DNA of 64,000 nt from Escherichia sp. E4742 (lineage in GTDB: Bacteria; Pseudomonadota; Gammaproteobacteria; Enterobacterales; Enterobacteriaceae). Shown here in pieces: positions 60,440 through 64,000 of this stretch. A model generated the notes under the pieces. It was not told the origin of the DNA. It saw nothing but the letters and a program-made list of their open reading frames with translations, and ran no database searches. A program made the position numbers and the translations under genes. The first letter of the stretch is position 1. Each line of letters starts with the position of its first letter. The stretch covers positions 2,666,001 through 2,730,000 of the forward strand of contig NZ_CP040443.1 of the NCBI RefSeq assembly GCF_005843885.1. The letters run 5' to 3'.

Positions 60440-61498
60440 ATGGGATCAAAGAAGGCCGGGAAACTGACCTGGGATGAACTGCTTGATGAGTATTTTTTCT
60501 CGAGAAACCTGCGTCCGGATACGGAATGGAGTTACCGCAAGGTTGTCCGGGGATTTGTTGATTTTATGGGCGAGGGGGGATTTCCGGCGGATGTGACCCA
60601 GCGTGATATTCAGCGCTGGCGACGTCAGATTCTGAAAACGCAGTCACTTTCAACATACACGTGGAATAACAAGGTGGCGCATCTCCGGGCGATTTTTGGT
60701 TTCGGGATCAAAAAAGGGCTGCTGCCTCAGACAGAAAACCCGTTATGTGAGGCATCGGTGGCAAAGGAGGCGAAAAAGAAGAAGACGCTGAACAAAGATC
60801 AGATGATCCAGATTTATCTGGTTGTTCAGAAGTTTGCTGAATATGAAACACAGCAGAGGGTACCCTGCGACCGGCGACGTAATGCCCTGTATCCGGCAAG
60901 ATACTGGCTGACGGTTCTGGATGTGTTGCGTTATACCGGGATGCGCTTTAATCAGCTGCAGCATATCAGGCTGAAGGATGTTTGTCCCGGAGAAGGGGTG
61001 ATAGAACTGCAACTGGAGGGGAGTAAAACACACCGTGAGTGGTGTGTGCCGATCGTGGCACCACTGAAAGCGCCCCTGGAACTCCTCCTGTCACGGGCCC
61101 GACGTCTGGGAGCCGGTCCTGATGATTTTTTGTTTGATGTCTGCCGGTTTACAGACTGCATTGAGCCTGATGATTATGTGTATTGTCCGGCTCGGGCCCA
61201 TCAGGCGGTCAAGGGATTTTTCAGGCGATTGTCACGGGAGTGTGGTTTTCTGGTTTCTGCCCACCGTTTCAGGCACACGCTGGCGACGATTCTGATGGAG
61301 TCACCGGAGCGAAACATGCATCTGGTTAAATCCATGCTGGGGCATCAGAGTATTGCGACGACCATGGAGTATGTGGATGTCAGTGCTGCATCCGCAGCCG
61401 GAACGCTGGAGACGGCGCTGGGTCTGTATACCGATACACGAACGGTCAGTGAGGTTTGTAAGGAGAAAGAGAACAGGGAAGAAGAGACGGAAAATTAA
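60440..61498 (+). CDS. int: Element integrase (tyrosine recombinase)
   Basis: 352 residues from ATG 60440 (GGAG upstream). N-terminal SAM-like core-binding domain; catalytic Arg in YTGMRFNQL (about 167), HRFRHTLAT (about 275-283), MLGHQSIATTMEYVDV with nucleophile Tyr (about 313). It lies 205 bases from the tRNA-Phe 3' end and reads toward it, as expected for the enzyme that inserts the element at pheU. Confidence 0.93.
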   Translation: MGSKKAGKLTWDELLDEYFFSRNLRPDTEWSYRKVVRGFVDFMGEGGFPADVTQRDIQRWRRQILKTQSLSTYTWNNKVAHLRAIFGFGIKKGLLPQTENPLCEASVAKEAKKKKTLNKDQMIQIYLVVQKFAEYETQQRVPCDRRRNALYPARYWLTVLDVLRYTGMRFNQLQHIRLKDVCPGEGVIELQLEGSKTHREWCVPIVAPLKAPLELLLSRARRLGAGPDDFLFDVCRFTDCIEPDDYVYCPARAHQAVKGFFRRLSRECGFLVSAHRFRHTLATILMESPERNMHLVKSMLGHQSIATTMEYVDVSAASAAGTLETALGLYTDTRTVSEVCKEKENREEETEN

Positions 61499-61546
61499 CA
61501 CAACTTGACAGGGATATTTCAGGTTGTAAGAATATACAGCAACGAG

Positions 61547-61578
61547 AACAGGGTGTCTGTTACAGCAGACACCCTGTT
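61547..61578 (+). terminator. Strong hairpin after the integrase gene
   Basis: Perfect 12-bp stem ACAGGGTGTCTG/CAGACACCCTGT with a six-base loop; only a short T-run follows. It should end the integrase transcript before the attachment site. Confidence 0.7.
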
Positions 61579-61703
61579 TGAGGATACGATTCTGAATTCA
61601 ACCAGTGTAACCGAACTACGCTGATGGAGATTCCGTAATGACCGAATCCTGTATTAAACGCCCGTTAAGGATCTCATCCCTTAACCAACGTGCTTTGATG
61701 CGG

Positions 61704-61750
61704 TGGTGCCCGGACTCGGAATCGAACCAAGGACACGGGGATTTTCAATC
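61704..61750. other. Right attachment site of the element (3' part of pheU)
   Basis: Elements of this class recombine into the last part of a tRNA-Phe gene and leave a direct repeat of that part at the far end. The repeat partner is not in this window, so the exact crossover cannot be set; the 3' third of pheU is the expected core (established for related elements, inferred here). Confidence 0.7.
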
Positions 61751-61779
61751 CCCTGCTCTACCGACTGAGCTATCCGGGC
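61704..61779 (-). tRNA. pheU: tRNA-Phe (GAA), pheU
   Basis: 76 nt on the minus strand, starting GCCCGGATAGCTCAG and ending TTCGATTCCGAGTCCGGGCACCA in parts; anticodon loop TTGAAAA with GAA. The 3' CCA (61704) faces the element, so the tRNA is whole at this junction. The yjdC-dsbD flank identifies it as pheU rather than pheV. Confidence 0.98.
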
Positions 61780-61885
61780 AACGGGGCGCATTAAACCGTA
61801 ATCTGCACATCTCGTCAACCTAATTTCAGTAAAAGCGATTCAACTGCTTAAGATTGCGGCAAATCGCTTCTTTTCTGTGTTTCTG

Positions 61886-62461
61886 TCAGGTCAGTGCGCC
61901 ACCCTGGCGGCAGCGGGCGAAGCGCAGGATATCTTCCGCCAGCCGATGTGCGGTGTCGACATCCGCCTGGCTACGATTTACCAGCATTCGGCTCAGGCAC
62001 CCTTCCAGCACCAGTTCCATCTGCTTTGCTACCATCGCCGGATCGTCCACTTCCAGCGTGGTTAACAGTTCGTGGGTAAAGTCGTAGGCCGCGCTTTTTT
62101 GCTGATCGGCCAATTGATGAATAGGGTGACCAGGATCGGGATAAAACGTACAGGCAGCGATAAACAGACAGCCTGGATAGCGGTTGTTTTTAACGCACTC
62201 CGATAGCGCCTGATAACGCGCCAGCAGTTTTTGCTCGGCGGATTGCGTCTCGTCCAGCATCAGCTGACGACGCCAGACATCTATCTGTTGGCTAAGATAG
62301 CGCAGGGCATCGTAGAGGATCGCCTCTTTGTCTGGCCAGAAGCGGCGCAGCTCGTCCAGTGGATAATCCACACGTTCAGCAACCATCTCCAGCGTGGTGT
62401 TGGCAATCCCTTGTAATTCTAATAATTTCAGGGCTTCTCCCAGTACATCTTCACGTTGCAC
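61886..62461 (-). CDS. yjdC: YjdC, TetR-family transcriptional regulator
   Basis: 191 residues from GTG 62461, the start used in K-12 as I recall. N-terminal TetR helix-turn-helix (TTLEMVAERVDYPLDELRRFWPDKEAI), helical ligand domain after it. Chromosomal flank gene, just downstream of dsbD (36-base gap), the E. coli order. Confidence 0.95.
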   Translation of the reverse strand: MQREDVLGEALKLLELQGIANTTLEMVAERVDYPLDELRRFWPDKEAILYDALRYLSQQIDVWRRQLMLDETQSAEQKLLARYQALSECVKNNRYPGCLFIAACTFYPDPGHPIHQLADQQKSAAYDFTHELLTTLEVDDPAMVAKQMELVLEGCLSRMLVNRSQADVDTAHRLAEDILRFARCRQGGALT

Positions 62462-62497
62462 GCTATTTTCCTCCGTCTTTCCCACTGCAAGTGTCGT

Positions 62498-64000
62498 TCA
62501 CGGTTGGCGATCGCGCAAATGTGCGCTGAAGGTTTCAGCATCCATAAAGCCCGTGACGCGCGCTTGTGGATGCTCCTGGCCTTGTCCGTCAAAAAAGAGA
62601 ATTGTCGGTAGGCCAAGGACATTTAGATGCTTTAACAGCGCCACATCCTGGGCGTCGTTGGCAGTGACGTTGGCCTGAAGTAAGACCGTGTCAGCCAGTG
62701 CTTTTTGCACCTGTGGGTCGCTGAAGGTGTATTTCTCGAACTCTTTACAGGCAACACACCAGTCGGCGTAGAGATCTAACATCACCGGTTTGCCTTTGGC
62801 TTCAGCAAGTGCCTGATTTAACTCATCTACCGTTTTGATTTGTGTAAAGTTGAGATGCGCCTGAGTTTGCGAGGTATGCGTCGCGCCAAATGCCCAATCC
62901 TGGAGTGGGCGCACGCTAACCAACGCCGCTGCCAGCAGGATTATTTGCACAATACGCATCCAGCCGCGTTTGGCCTGTAAGCTGGTGATAAAGGCCCAGC
63001 CAAAGAACGCGACACCCAGCGCCGACCACAAGCGTAATCCCCATATATCACCAATCACTCGCTCCAGCAGGAAGACCGGTAGTGCGAGGATCACAAAACC
63101 AAATGCGGTTTTGACCTGTTCCATCCACGGGCCGCTTTTCGGCAGCAGGCGGTTACCAAAGACGGTAATTAGAATCAGCGGCAGGCCCATGCCCAGCGCA
63201 TAGAGATAAAGCGTGCCGCCGCCCAGCCACATGTTTCCGCTTTGGGCGATATACAGCAGAATCGCGCTAAGCGGTGCGGTGGTGCATGGTGAACAGATCA
63301 GCCCGGCAATCGCCCCCATAACAAACACACCGCCGGGCGAGCCACCTTGTTGGCGATTGCTCATTAGCGTGAGGCGCGTTTGCAGCGAAGAGGGGAGTTG
63401 CAGGGTAAACAAGCCAAACATCGACATTGCCAGCAAGGTAAAGACGATAGCGAGGCCGATAAGCACGTAAGGATGCTGTAGCGCTGCCTGGAACTGTAAC
63501 CCTGCGGCGGCAACCACCAGACCCAGCGCCGTGTAGGTCAGTGCCATCCCCTGCACATAAATAAAAGTCAGCAACAATGCTCTGGCGGTGGATAGCCGCT
63601 GTTTACCGCCCAGCACGATACCGGAAATGAGTGGGTACATTGGCAGCACGCATGGCGTGAAGGCGATACCGATACCAATCAACAACGCCCAGAGCGCGGA
63701 AAAGGGCAATTGCGCGACGGGCTGCTCTTGCTGCGGAACTGATGCAGACGGTGGCGTCGCGTTGTTAGTAACCACTTCGCTTAACGGAACGGTTTTGGTT
63801 TCTGGCGGATAACAAAAACCGGCGTCAGCACAGCCCTGGTAGGTAACAGTCAATGTCGCACCAGCACTTGCCTGGTTGATGGTCACAGGAAGCGTCAGCC
63901 GCTCGCGGTAAATCTCGCTTTTGCCGTAAAACTCATCTTCATGCCAGACGCCTGGCGGTAACTGCACGTCGGCAATTTTCGCTTGTTCCGGCGTAATGCG
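62498..64000 (-). CDS. dsbD: DsbD, cytoplasm-to-periplasm disulfide reductase (partial, cut by window edge)
   Basis: About the last 500 residues. It shows the end of the N-terminal DsbD-alpha domain with CADAGFCYPPE, the eight-helix core with TPCVLP and SPCTTAPL (the two membrane Cys), and the C-terminal thioredoxin-like domain with CVACKEFEKYTF. It passes electrons from cytosolic thioredoxin to periplasmic DsbC/DsbG. The gene continues past 64000. Nearly the same as K-12 DsbD. Confidence 0.97.
   Translation of the reverse strand, partial: RITPEQAKIADVQLPPGVWHEDEFYGKSEIYRERLTLPVTINQASAGATLTVTYQGCADAGFCYPPETKTVPLSEVVTNNATPPSASVPQQEQPVAQLPFSALWALLIGIGIAFTPCVLPMYPLISGIVLGGKQRLSTARALLLTFIYVQGMALTYTALGLVVAAAGLQFQAALQHPYVLIGLAIVFTLLAMSMFGLFTLQLPSSLQTRLTLMSNRQQGGSPGGVFVMGAIAGLICSPCTTAPLSAILLYIAQSGNMWLGGGTLYLYALGMGLPLILITVFGNRLLPKSGPWMEQVKTAFGFVILALPVFLLERVIGDIWGLRLWSALGVAFFGWAFITSLQAKRGWMRIVQIILLAAALVSVRPLQDWAFGATHTSQTQAHLNFTQIKTVDELNQALAEAKGKPVMLDLYADWCVACKEFEKYTFSDPQVQKALADTVLLQANVTANDAQDVALLKHLNVLGLPTILFFDGQGQEHPQARVTGFMDAETFSAHLRDRQP

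Noticed and set aside
61638..61823. 61-codon frame across the tRNA-Phe gene
   Set aside because: It is the complement of the tRNA and its attachment site.
1..64000. CRISPR arrays
   Set aside because: No regularly spaced short direct repeats were seen; the repeats present are a 172-bp pair, a duplicated gene unit and inverted repeats.

Overview
The window is Escherichia coli chromosome carrying most of an integrative and conjugative element (ICE) at the pheU tRNA-Phe gene. The species call rests on the right end: a minus-strand tRNA-Phe(GAA) gene (61704-61779) followed by yjdC and dsbD, the order at pheU in E. coli, with YjdC and DsbD sequences close to those I remember from K-12. An element integrase ends about 200 bp from the tRNA 3' end. 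The other end of the element lies left of the window.

Layout. (1) 0.17-26.9 kb: a GI/PFGI-1-class type IV secretion (mating pore) cluster, from PilL-N through TIGR03759, transglycosylase, TIGR03765, TraD, TIGR03747, RAQPRD, TIGR03758/03745/03750/03746/03749/03752/03751, the TIGR03744 ATPase, TIGR03757/03756/03755 and TraG. A minus-strand cargo block (8.3-11.3 kb: Ail/Lom-like protein, omptin protease, YxeA-like protein, two small membrane proteins) interrupts it, and a dsbA gene lies inside it. (2) 26.9-37.6 kb: small membrane and lipoproteins, a 172-bp direct repeat flanking a second tyrosine recombinase, then plasmid-type genes (ArdC-like, DUF1281, N6-methylase-like), nearly all headed by the same kind of multi-hairpin leader. 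(3) 37.6-49.7 kb: a complete P-type (Pap-like) chaperone-usher fimbrial operon with a Dam/Lrp-type switch (two GATC sites 102 bp apart). It also encodes a coiled-coil FKBP isomerase, a DsbA and a lipoprotein, and its PapB- and PapI-type regulators sit at the 3' end. (4) 49.7-50.9 kb: IS66 remnant plus a broken second methylase copy, so fragments of one gene flank the fimbrial module. (5) 51.0-55.4 kb: a type II CBASS anti-phage operon (CD-NTase, E2-E1 Cap2, JAMM Cap3, two-TM SAVED effector). (6) 55.4-61.5 kb: IS3 remnant, unknown gene, UvrD-like helicase, TraI-family (MobH-like) protein lacking the usual histidines, and the integrase. (7) 61.7-64 kb: chromosome.

The mating-pore genes, TraD, the TraI-like protein and the integrase would move the element. 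The fimbria, omptin and Ail-like protein are host-interaction cargo, and CBASS is defence cargo. The DsbA proteins may serve cysteine-rich mating-pore proteins and the disulfide-bonded pilins.

A caution that affects many entries: at least a dozen otherwise well-conserved genes are interrupted by frameshifts, every one a missing base or two and most in homopolymer runs. I think most are sequence errors rather than decay, so I annotate the reconstructed genes and flag the lesions.
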